A stretch of 64,000 nucleotides of DNA, from positions 1 to 64,000 of the forward strand of contig JAIVFJ010000071.1 of NCBI GenBank assembly GCA_025765615.1, read 5' to 3'. Positions 10,388 to 18,972 of the stretch are shown here, piece by piece (the first letter of the stretch is position 1; each line of letters opens with the position of its first letter). The position numbers and the translations under genes were made by a program. This DNA is from Zopfochytrium polystomum (taxonomy: Eukaryota; Chytridiomycota; Chytridiomycetes; Chytridiales; Chytridiaceae). The notes below the pieces were generated by a model. The model did no database searches, was not told the DNA's origin, and saw only the letters and a list, made by a program, of their open reading frames with translations.

Positions 10388-13300
10388 TCACAGCAGACCG
10401 GCCAGGCGAAGGCGATAGTGCAAGTCTGGAGTGAGGTCAAGCCAAGTGTTGAAGTGAGGTGAGTGGTGAGACCAGGAGACGAGGACTTGTTCGCGGTGGC
10501 GGAAGAGGCGACGTGAGAGGACCTGGGCGACACGACGTGCAGCGAGGGGTGCAGCAGCAAGGGGGTCGGGGCCAGTGGCGTCCCAGTGATAGAGCTTGAG
10601 CTTGGAGGGGTGGAAGACGGGGTGGGCCCCGGCTGTGGGGGGCAGGTCGAGGAGAAAAGATGTGCCACGAGTGGCGGTGATGCGGAACGGACCGTGGAAG
10701 AGAGGGCCAAGCTTGTCGGTGGCAACGGGAGCGTTGCCAGGGTGGAAATCTTGGGCGGAAACGAGGACAAGGTCGCCAACCTTGAAAGGGGCAGGGCGGC
10801 GGCGAGAATCGGCGTGGCGGGCCTGAGAGTCCTGTGCGCGGCGAATGAAGTCCTTGGCGACGGCCAAGCGGGCATAGAGGGCGTCGTGACCGGGGGCAGG
10901 GACGTCAGGGAGAGGAAGATCCAGAACGGAGAAAGGGTGGTGACCAGTGTCGAGGAGGAAAGGGGAGAAGCCGGTAGAAGCGTTGACACTGTCGTTGATG
11001 CCATATTCGACAACGTGAAGGTATTGATCCCAGTCATTTTGTTCCCAGTTGACGAAATTGCGAAGAGCAGCAGCGATCCAAGCGTTACGGATTTCGGTAT
11101 GGCCATCAGTCTGAGGATGAAAGGAGGTCGACAGGTTGCGGTCAATGCCGAGGCTGCGGCATAGACTGCGCCAGAAGTCAGACAAGAAGCGGCTATCACG
11201 ATCGGAAATAAGGCGACGGGGAAAGCCGTGGTTGCGCCAGGCATGGAGTTCGAAACAGCGGGCCACGTCGGCAGCAGTGTCCGTGACGCGAGACGGCGCT
11301 ATGCAGACGCGTTTGGTGAGGTAGTCAACAAAAACGGTGATGGAGTCGAAACCCGAGGAGGTAAGAGGAAGTGGGCCAATGAAATCGAGAGAGACAGTGT
11401 GCCATGGAGCTGGTGGAACATGATGAGGTTCGAGAAGGCCGTAGGGCGGTTGGCGAGAGAACTTGTTACGTTGACAGAGATCACACTGACGAACAAAAGT
11501 CTTGACAGACTCGTGGAGGTTTGGCCAATGGAAAGTGCGTTGGAGGCGTTCCGAGGTTTTTTCCCAGCCAGTGTGGAGCGCTGGCGGAGTGGAGTGCGCG
11601 AGTGTAAGGATACGAGCGCGAAGTGATTGGGGAACGTATAGGCGAACGTTCTGAGCTGAGTAGTAGAGGAGGCCGTCACAGACAAAGTACCGTCGTATCG
11701 TGGTGCGGAGGCCACGAGGAACGTTGGCAGAGTCAAGATGTTCAAGGATCTGCTGTGCCTCGTCGTCGTGGGCAAGAGCAATACGGATCGAGGTAAGGAG
11801 ATCTGGAGTGACGGCAATTGTAGTGTTGACTTGAGCAACAGGATCGGGGTCGGTCTGAGTGGCAGTGTCAACTACGTGCGAGCGTCGAGAGAGTACGTCG
11901 GCGATATTATTCCACTTGCCATCAATCCATTGAATCTGGAAGTCGATTGAGAGGATGTCAGCAATCCATCGATGATGAACTGGGCGAAGCTTGGGCTGAT
12001 CCAGGACATGGCGTAAAGAGCTGTGATCAGTGAAGACCTTGACATCGCGACCGACCAGATACTGTCGATGCGATCTGAGCGCTTCGACGAGGGCGAGGAT
12101 TTCACCTTGATACGGATGGTAGAGAGACTCTGCAGGGTTGCACTTGCGGGAGGCAAAGACGATAGGTCGTTCAATCCCGTCGTCGTTGAGCTGGGCAACA
12201 TAGGAGCCAACAGCAGACTTGGACCAGTCAGAGTAGACGTGGACAGTTCGACGAGGGTCAAACATGGCGAGCGTCTGCGGATGGGAGAGTTCGTGCTTGA
12301 TCAAGTCGAACTTGGATTGGAGGTTGGGAGTCCATTCAAATGGGGTGGAACGAGTGATTTTTTCGGATCGGCGGAGTAGATCGGAGAGTGGAGCAAGCAA
12401 TTCAGCTTGTCGAGGGACAAAGCAATGGATAGTGTTTGCGAGACCAAGGAAACTGCGAAGGTCGTGCCATGATCGTGGAGGTTCGAAGTCGCGGATTGCG
12501 GAAAGGCGGGACGGGAGGACCTTGACGACGCCTTGCGAGACGGAGTAACCAAGATATTCGATGTCAGTCTGGATGAACGAGCACTTGGAAAGTCGAACGT
12601 GGAGGTTGTTGTTGCGGAGACGGATTAGGATCTGTTCGATGTGACGCAGGTGATCGTTAAGAGTTTCTGAGAAGATGAGGAGGTCGTCGAGGTAGACAGT
12701 GAGGAAGTCGTCGATGCAATCGCGGAAGATTGAGTTCATCGTCGTCTGAAAGGTTGCTGGGGCGTTGGAGAGGCCGAAGGGCATGACGACCCATTCGAAG
12801 GAGCCGTACTTCGTGCGGAAGGCGGTCTTGTGGATATCGACTTCTCGGATGCGGATCTGGTGATAACCAGATGCAAGGTCGAGCATGGTGAAGTATTTGG
12901 CTCGCTGAAGACGATCGAGAATCTCGGTGATGTTTGGGAGACCGGTGCGATCCTTGATTGTGTTCTTGTTGAGGGCGCGATAGTCGAAAACTAATCGGTA
13001 CTTGTTCTTTTGCTTGACATAGAAGATTGGAGCGCCATATGGAGAGACGGAGGGACGAATGCGACCCTGCTCGAGAAGGAAATCGAGTTCCTTGCGCAAC
13101 TGTTCGAGTTCGTCGTCGGCCATCGGATAGAGGGGTCGAAATGGTGGACTCGCTTTTGGATCAAGGAGGTCGATGCGGTGGTCAGTTTCGCGAACAACAG
13201 GGAGGCCGTCGAATTGGGCGAAGACAGTGGGGAAGCGATCAACGATCTTTCGGAGAGCAGGATCGAGCTTTGATCGGGCTTCTGCGTCAGCGGCGTTGGA

Positions 13301-14125
13301 GTCGGCAGTTGTGCGTTTGAGGTTTGGATCCATGGCCATGATGACTCCCCAAGAGATGTCGGGCTTCCTTATGGCGCGTTTGAAGGCACTGGCGGTCATG
13401 ACTTCGATGCGATAGCGAGGTGCTACCCGCCCAGACCAGATTGTGCCGTCAGAAAGGCGGAGGGAGTTGGAAGACCAATCGATGTCGGGATTATGAATGT
13501 TGAGCCAGTCCTTGCCAAGGATCAGATCATAGGAAATATTAGCAGTGAGGAAGGAGTGCGAGTATTTCCGGCCGTCAATGGAGAAGGTCAAGTTGTAGAC
13601 GTCACCGGTGGAGGAGGAGGACACACCAGCGGCGGCAAGCTTGAGATCTACAGGACCAAGAGTGCGGGAGGGAGTGAGGCCATGCACGAAGGCAGGGCTA
13701 ACGAAACTAGGGATGGCGCCGCTGTCGAGGAGAATGTCGACAGAGGAGCCGGAGAGGACGGCGTCGAGTACGAAAAGAGAGGAACCAGAGGCGAAAGGAT
13801 CGTAAGAAGGAAGAGGAAATCTATGTCTATGTCGATTAGTACGAGGGTCGAGAGCTGCAGCAGCAGTGCCAGCGGGAGGCAGCTCATGCGAGGGAGGTTT
13901 GGTCGGTGGAAAGCGCAATTGAGGCGGCGGCAGGCTTGCGGCGCAGGCCAGGGGCCTTGCAGTCGGCGACAATGTGGTCGCGGCCGCGACAGTAGACGCA
14001 CCACTTGTTCTTGATGTATTCGGCGCGTTCGGTGTCAGTGAGACGATTGTGTTTGGGCTTGCCGGCAGATGCGGAGGCAGCACGCAAGGTATCAATCTGC
14101 ATGGGGTCGACGGGACGCGAATCAA
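10388..14125 (-). CDS. pol: Ty3/Gypsy Pol polyprotein
   Basis: The 1245-codon frame overlaps the 3' end of gag by about 240 nt and lies in +1 relative to it; functional Pol probably begins by frameshifting in the overlap, so the annotated ATG is arbitrary. In order: aspartic protease (LLDSGAIPSFVS), reverse transcriptase (LDLASGYHQI and the YLDD box VYLDDLLIFS), RNase H (VYSDWSKSAVG), the integrase HHCC zinc site ending CDLCQRNK, and the integrase D,D,E core (DFIGPLP, ISDRDSRF, HPQTDGHTE). The C-terminus reads VLVSWSHHSPHFNTWLDL, resembling a reduced chromodomain and suggesting the chromovirus branch. All catalytic motifs are present and I see no internal stop. Confidence 0.95.
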   Translation of the reverse strand: MIRVPSTPCRLIPCVLPPHLPASPNTIVSLTPNAPNTSRTSGASTVAAATTLSPTARPLACAASLPPPQLRFPPTKPPSHELPPAGTAAAALDPRTNRHRHRFPLPSYDPFASGSSLFVLDAVLSGSSVDILLDSGAIPSFVSPAFVHGLTPSRTLGPVDLKLAAAGVSSSSTGDVYNLTFSIDGRKYSHSFLTANISYDLILGKDWLNIHNPDIDWSSNSLRLSDGTIWSGRVAPRYRIEVMTASAFKRAIRKPDISWGVIMAMDPNLKRTTADSNAADAEARSKLDPALRKIVDRFPTVFAQFDGLPVVRETDHRIDLLDPKASPPFRPLYPMADDELEQLRKELDFLLEQGRIRPSVSPYGAPIFYVKQKNKYRLVFDYRALNKNTIKDRTGLPNITEILDRLQRAKYFTMLDLASGYHQIRIREVDIHKTAFRTKYGSFEWVVMPFGLSNAPATFQTTMNSIFRDCIDDFLTVYLDDLLIFSETLNDHLRHIEQILIRLRNNNLHVRLSKCSFIQTDIEYLGYSVSQGVVKVLPSRLSAIRDFEPPRSWHDLRSFLGLANTIHCFVPRQAELLAPLSDLLRRSEKITRSTPFEWTPNLQSKFDLIKHELSHPQTLAMFDPRRTVHVYSDWSKSAVGSYVAQLNDDGIERPIVFASRKCNPAESLYHPYQGEILALVEALRSHRQYLVGRDVKVFTDHSSLRHVLDQPKLRPVHHRWIADILSIDFQIQWIDGKWNNIADVLSRRSHVVDTATQTDPDPVAQVNTTIAVTPDLLTSIRIALAHDDEAQQILEHLDSANVPRGLRTTIRRYFVCDGLLYYSAQNVRLYVPQSLRARILTLAHSTPPALHTGWEKTSERLQRTFHWPNLHESVKTFVRQCDLCQRNKFSRQPPYGLLEPHHVPPAPWHTVSLDFIGPLPLTSSGFDSITVFVDYLTKRVCIAPSRVTDTAADVARCFELHAWRNHGFPRRLISDRDSRFLSDFWRSLCRSLGIDRNLSTSFHPQTDGHTEIRNAWIAAALRNFVNWEQNDWDQYLHVVEYGINDSVNASTGFSPFLLDTGHHPFSVLDLPLPDVPAPGHDALYARLAVAKDFIRRAQDSQARHADSRRRPAPFKVGDLVLVSAQDFHPGNAPVATDKLGPLFHGPFRITATRGTSFLLDLPPTAGAHPVFHPSKLKLYHWDATGPDPLAAAPLAARRVAQVLSRRLFRHREQVLVSWSHHSPHFNTWLDLTPDLHYRLRLAGLL

Positions 14126-15152
14126 GTTCGCGAAAGGGCCGAAAACTAGAGGATGACGGCGTACTTTGGCGGTCCCGATGACGGGGACGGTCGCGATCCC
14201 GAGAGGGTGTGGACAAGGTAGAGCTGGATTGCCGTTGCGATCGATGTTGAATATCGTCGATACGCTCAGCTTCGCGTTGCATGGCCTGGAGCGAAATCAG
14301 CGCAGCAAGGTTGTGGTCGGACTGGAGTTGGGACTTGAGACCGTTTCGGTAGACGTGTGCGAGAAACAAGTCGGGAAGCGCAGGACCTTCTGCATGTAGG
14401 GAGATGACGAGCTCGTTAAACTCTTGCGAGTAGGCAGAAGCTGACTTGGATTGCTTGATGTGGCATAGTAGGTTGACTGCGTCGCTATAAGACAGCTGTG
14501 AACTGAACTGAGTGCGGATCCAAGCACAGTAGTCCTTCCAGGTCATGTTCGTGCGTTGTTCGGGCGGAAGGTTTCGCCACACAGAACGAGCGGTTTTCTC
14601 GAGGCCACCGGAAACCCACTTGACGTACGTGAGGTGGTTGCGGTAGCGAGGGGCTTCTCCGTCGGCAAGGAGGTTGAGGATTTCGCATCTCTCTTTGGCA
14701 GTGTCGAGGTAATCCTCAATGATGCGTCGAACAGAGTGGGCTGGCTTGTTCTTGACGTTGCCATCAAAGCTTGGGGGCGACGCAGTGGGTGCTGTGAAGT
14801 CCTTCAGAGTTGGTTCGTGGGAGGAAGCTTCCCTTTGGGAAACTTGGACGACGAGTCGAGTGAGGTGCTGGAAAAGCTCAGCAGGCATGGACACGGGAGG
14901 TGAGGAAACCTGTGGTGCGACGTCTTCTTGAGGCTCGGCAAGGAGGGGTGAAAGGTCGAATGAGGGGAAACGCTCGTGGAATTCATCAGTCATTCTTGCA
15001 AGGGTGCGTTCCATCTGGCGACGGACGGCAGTAGACTCGACACGGCTGACTGCGCGGCGTTGCTCGAGGAGGCCGCGGAAAACAACTGTCGGGTCCTCGG
15101 CTGGGGGAGCAGAGGACGGGCCGCTTGCGTTGGAGGAAGGAGGGGAGGACAT
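13884..15152 (-). CDS. gag: Ty3/Gypsy Gag with zinc knuckle
   Basis: 422 residues. The central part has the usual retrotransposon gag features (around WKDYCAWIRTQF and a helical EFNELVISLH segment). Near the C-terminus is one CCHC knuckle, CVYCRGRDHIVADC, for RNA packaging. The frame is intact and begins 76 nt inside the 5' LTR boundary, leaving room for the primer-binding site. Confidence 0.93.
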   Translation of the reverse strand: MSSPPSSNASGPSSAPPAEDPTVVFRGLLEQRRAVSRVESTAVRRQMERTLARMTDEFHERFPSFDLSPLLAEPQEDVAPQVSSPPVSMPAELFQHLTRLVVQVSQREASSHEPTLKDFTAPTASPPSFDGNVKNKPAHSVRRIIEDYLDTAKERCEILNLLADGEAPRYRNHLTYVKWVSGGLEKTARSVWRNLPPEQRTNMTWKDYCAWIRTQFSSQLSYSDAVNLLCHIKQSKSASAYSQEFNELVISLHAEGPALPDLFLAHVYRNGLKSQLQSDHNLAALISLQAMQREAERIDDIQHRSQRQSSSTLSTPSRDRDRPRHRDRQSTPSSSSFRPFRELDSRPVDPMQIDTLRAASASAGKPKHNRLTDTERAEYIKNKWCVYCRGRDHIVADCKAPGLRRKPAAASIALSTDQTSLA

Positions 15153-15213
15153 ACTCTAGACTGTGGAAACGGCGGTGTAGGTGTAACAGTTGTATGCTGT
15201 CGAGCGGTTGTAT

Positions 15214-15226
15214 GCCGCTGCTACCA
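15214..15226 (-). other. Primer-binding site, initiator tRNA-Met type
   Basis: Two bases inside the 5' LTR the minus strand reads TGGTAGCAGCGGC, complementary to the CCA-terminated 3' end of a eukaryotic initiator tRNA-Met, the usual primer for this superfamily. Confidence 0.8.
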
Positions 15227-15228
15227 AT

Positions 15229-15435
15229 TGTAAGGATAAATGACCCGACGGAACGGTACGGAGGTAGTGACGTGGAAGCTAGACTTTTCTATTGAGGAAA
15301 GAGGCCTTTTGTAGGGCCTAAAGTTTTTTGAGGCAATATGAAAGGAGGCTGAAGTGGAATTGAGGCAAACAGAGTTTTGAGGCAAAGGTTCAGTGGTTCA
15401 GCGGAGACAAGGGATTCAGGGATTATTCCGTGACA
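15229..15435 (-). repeat. 5' LTR of the Ty3 element
   Basis: 207 bp, identical to 9974-10180. Flanked on the right by the GTTTG target duplication. Confidence 0.97.
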
Positions 15436-15496
15436 GTTTGACAACGCGCCGAACGCGGGCGGATGCTTGGATTGAAATGCATGCGCACGCAAGTGC

Positions 15497-15500
<4 letters not shown>

Positions 15501-15579
<79 letters not shown>

Positions 15580-15590
15580 GCTCCCTGTCT
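15501..15590. repeat. (CT)n microsatellite
   Basis: About 20 perfect CT units followed by CTGT variants, 65 bp beyond the Ty3 insertion. Confidence 0.95.
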
Positions 15591-15999
15591 CGCCACTCCC
15601 CCCTTCGATATCGGGCAGCAGAGGCTGGAAGAGAAGCTGCATTTGTGAAGAAGTAGGCAGTAAGAACGTTCGTTCATTCGGACCCCCACATTTCGGACTA
15701 GAGGGAAAACTACGCAACTGATTTTAGCCCACTAAGAGCATCGCCACCAGCTGGGCTGAATTTAGTGTGGGCAAAATGGTGGGTCAAATTTTTTGTAATT
15801 GATTTTAATTGGCTGCCTTGCAACTGCCACCAGCTTCAGGTTATTCTATCTGCCCTTGTAATGAACTTTCAGACAATCCTGCGAAAAAACAGACAATTTC
15901 GGCGAATGGTAGCCCTGTGATGGCTTATCAGTAGTATTCTGAGGTCAGAGCAGGCTGGAGAGGGGCGATTGACAGCTGTCCTTGCGTTTGTTCTTATAG

Positions 16000-17245
16000 A
16001 TGACAGTGATTCAGATCAAGTATTGGACCAAAATGGGAGGTGTGGAGGAGGATCTCGACCAGGAAAGCAACAGAACATCAGCTGCGAGTTTTCAAAGTTT
16101 TATAAGCAGTTGGTTGGTTGATGACTATTTTTCCGAGACTCCGAGATATGGCGAGGAGATGTTCACAAATAGATTTCAAATGTCATCAGATTTGATCAAA
16201 AAGATTGCTGCTGAGGTGGAGGAGTATGACAGCTACTTTAAACGTCGACAGAATCCAGCTCAGAAGTTTGGGCTTTACAGACTGCAAAAATGGACTGCCA
16301 CTATTCGGATTCTTGCGTGCGGAGATTCTGCCAATAGGATTGATGATTTTGTGAAGATCTCAAAGACGGTTTGTTTGGATAGTCTCACCCACTTCTGTGA
16401 CGCAATCATTGCGCTCTTCAAGGATGAGTACCTTCAAGCACCAACGCAGCCTGAGTGGAACGATATCAGCGATTTCAATGGTGATTGAGGCTTCCCAGGC
16501 ATGCTTGGGTCTAGATTGCATGCATTGGGAATGGAAGAACTGCCTGAAAGCCTGGAAGGGACAGTATCAGGGAAGTGAGAGATGGGCAATAATAATTCTG
16601 GACCTCTACTTTTGGCATGCTTTCTTCGGAGTGCCTGGATCAAACAATGATATCAACGTCATTGATCGCTCTCCCATAACATCAGCGCTGCTAGACAATC
16701 AGGTGCCAACGGTTGAATTCAAGCTCAACAAACAGAAATATTCCAAAGGCTATTTTTTAGCTGATGGAATATATCCCAAATGGTCGGTCTTTGTTCAAAC
16801 AATCACTGCTCCTCAGACTGCAGCAAAACAGCTTTTTACGGTTCGGCAGGAAGCGTTGAGCAAGCTTTTGGAGTTTTGCAGGCGAAAAGGGGAATATTGA
16901 GGACACTGTGCAAGTACTGGAGCCAGGAGAGGATGCATAAAATTATCATTGCCTGCATCATCATGCACAACATGATTATCTGGCACAAGAGGTGCCAAAT
17001 TGGGCATGGTCTTGAAAAGGGAGCTTGGCCTATGCAGCCAGAGTATCCGAACGTGTCACACAACTCCAACAGTGGGGTTCAACAGTGGGGTTCAGGCTCC
17101 CGCAGTGCCTTCGAGTGGAGTAAAAAAGTTGGCTTGGTTGATTCGATCACACAGGGAATTGGCAAATCGACAGGCCCACCACATACTACGCAACAATCCC
17201 ATTCAACACCTGTGGAACCAACACAGGAGGGAGATGGACAAGTGA
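16000..17245 (+). pseudogene. PIF/Harbinger transposase pseudogene (Plant_tran/DDE_4 type)
   Basis: Conserved blocks of the Harbinger nuclease occur in order but in alternating frames: an N-terminal part (FQMSSDLIKKI..., 16000-16488), then DCMHWEWKNC..AWKGQYQG, WHAFFGVPGSNNDINVIDRSP and YFLADGIYPKW (to about 16830), then VEQAFGVLQAKRGILR and IIACIIMHNMI (about 16860-16990), and lastly RQAHHILRNNPIQHLW near 17160-17230 in yet another frame. A TGA follows FNGD at 16486, before the GFPGMLG block. At least three frameshifts and a stop make it inactive. No second Harbinger protein or clear terminal inverted repeats were found. Confidence 0.88.
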
Positions 17246-17503
17246 TCCATTGTTTTTTAGTTTAAGCAGCGGGGAAAAGAAGTCACTGCACAGAGTTCCT
17301 CGAGCCCAAACCATATTTTGCCAACAATTGTTGCTGTTTCGCCTTCACGATCGTCGCTGTGATATGGTCCAACTTGATCGTGTCCAACTGAAGTATTTCT
17401 AGCTCGGGCTAGATCAGTCTTCCCACTTTCGTTGAGGTCAAAAACAGCCTTGTGAACGCCGACAAGCTTTCCAACAGCTTTTTGGATCGCCCCATACCGA
17501 CCG

Positions 17504-17582
<79 letters not shown>
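17504..17582. repeat. (GA)n microsatellite
   Basis: Nearly perfect GA repeat of about 78 bp with GGAG interruptions, 145 bp upstream of the small membrane-protein gene. Confidence 0.95.
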
Positions 17583-17585
<3 letters not shown>

Positions 17586-17726
17586 AAACCAAGGGTATTT
17601 ATCCGGCGGATTGCGGGGTTGGCGCGGATTCGCCAAGCTTAAATTTGGAGGCCGGACACAGGGTGCACAATCCCGAAAGTGAAAAATATTTATCACCGAG
17701 AAACACTGCGCGACTCCGCCTCCTTC

Positions 17727-18346
17727 ATGCGGTTCCATTTCTCCTCCTCTGTGCGGTGGCCCCGGTGGGCTGAGCACCCCGCCAAAGCAACGGCCCTCGT
17801 CCTCCTCGTCGCCGTCCTCGTCGCCCTCGCCCTCCTGGCGGCCACCCTCGCAGCCGCTGCCCCAAGTACTACCGGTCGCCCTGCGCAGCTTCCACTGCAG
17901 GCGGCGGCGGCGCGTCTCGCCAAGCGCGGAAGCACCGAGGAGCAATGTAATTTCGCAAAATAAACCCCGTGCTGCCCACGAGCTGTAACTTTGCTTCGTC
18001 CAAACATTCCCCCCCACCAGCAATACCCCTCAAACCCGCCCTCAAATCCACCACGCCTCACACCCCTTCCGCCACCGGCCCCAAAAAAAAGGTCAACTTC
18101 GACCTCTGGGCCAACCAAATGCACCGACCCCAGGTCGACCCCGCCGAGAAGAAGGAGCTCCGCGAGCACTCGCGCAAACTGGCCGGCAAGCAGCTGAGGG
18201 GCGAGCTGGCCGTCGCGTTCGACGGCGTGAGAAAGCTGGTGCCCGGGATGAAGGAAAAGTACCATTCGGCGATGCCCGAGCAGCCGAAGCATACGCCCGT
18301 GTTTGTCGGGAGGACGGCGAGTGGGAAGAAGGTGTATTACAAGTAG
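17727..18346 (+). CDS. Small single-pass membrane protein with RVxF-like motif
   Basis: Proposed two-exon gene, 17727-17946 and 18021-18346, 181 residues. The 74-nt intron has a GTAATT donor and CCACCAG acceptor, and the phases match (1/1). Exon 1 carries a strongly hydrophobic stretch (ATALVLLVAVLVALALLAA, about residues 22-43), a membrane anchor or uncleaved signal. Exon 2 encodes a charged domain with KKKVNFD, which fits the [RK]VxF docking motif of protein phosphatase 1, and a basic C-terminus ending VYYK. No known family is recognised. An earlier in-frame ATG at 17679 is also possible. A PP1-binding role is inference from the motif alone. Confidence 0.5.
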
Positions 18347-18379
18347 TGGTGGTGGAGGGGTGGAGTGGGTCGGTATGTT

Positions 18380-18403
18380 GTGTGTGTGTGTGTGTGTGTG
18401 TGA
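18380..18403. repeat. (GT)n microsatellite
   Basis: About 12 GT units just 3' of the small membrane-protein gene; a further GAGAGTGTGTG run follows at 18415-18431. Confidence 0.9.
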
Positions 18404-18972
18404 TCCTGTTGTGAGAGAGAGAGTGTGTGTGTTGCTGTTGCGAGTGTTTGTATTTTCTCGTTGCAAAGTTCTGCTGACGTTCTTTCCTGCGAGTCAATAT
18501 AATGGGCACCGAAAGCAAACGTTCGCGCAAGGTTTTTGCTGCACGTCGACACCCCAGGTGCCAGGACTGCAATGGAATCTTCACTTTCACACACTCTCAA
18601 GTTTCGCCTGCCAGGGGGGCCGTTCACCCGACAAATTCCAGAAACCAAAAAAAAGTCTCGAGACTACGCATCCTTCGCTCAAGCTCATGATGCGCTATCA
18701 TATGTTTCTAACTTGATTTTCCATTTTCCTTCCACAACTCGGTTGGGAGCGCTTTGGACGACTGGTAGTTTTAGGATTACGAGGTGGGGTCGGGTGTGCA
18801 AGAGACAATGACCGATGACCGACGATGAGGGAGGGGGAAAAAGAAAAGAGTTCCGAGAGGTAAAAGTGTTTTTGCAAGGAATGGGGGGAAAAATAGGGCA
18901 AAGTGAAAAAAATAGATAAAACCTCCACTCCCGGCCCCACCCTTCCAAAGCAACATCGTTCCCAACCCACCC

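Larger units (their letters stand above)
9969..15440 (-). mobile_element. Complete Ty3/Gypsy LTR retrotransposon
   Basis: A full element lies in minus orientation. The two 207-bp LTRs (9974-10180 and 15229-15435) begin TGTAAGG and end TGACA on the plus strand and I see no difference between them. They are flanked by the perfect 5-bp target duplication GTTTG (9969-9973 and 15436-15440). Internally, in the minus direction, come a primer-binding site, gag, pol in the +1 frame relative to gag, and a polypurine tract. The domain order protease-RT-RNase H-integrase defines Ty3/Gypsy. Identical LTRs, intact frames and intact target duplication indicate a very recent insertion, possibly still competent. 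Confidence 0.97.

Noticed and set aside
15720..17420. Possible terminal inverted repeats of the Harbinger relic (gtgggcaaaatggtgggtc near 15766 and ccatattttgcc near 17310)
   Set aside because: The similarity is short and imperfect and no 3-bp target duplication could be confirmed by eye.
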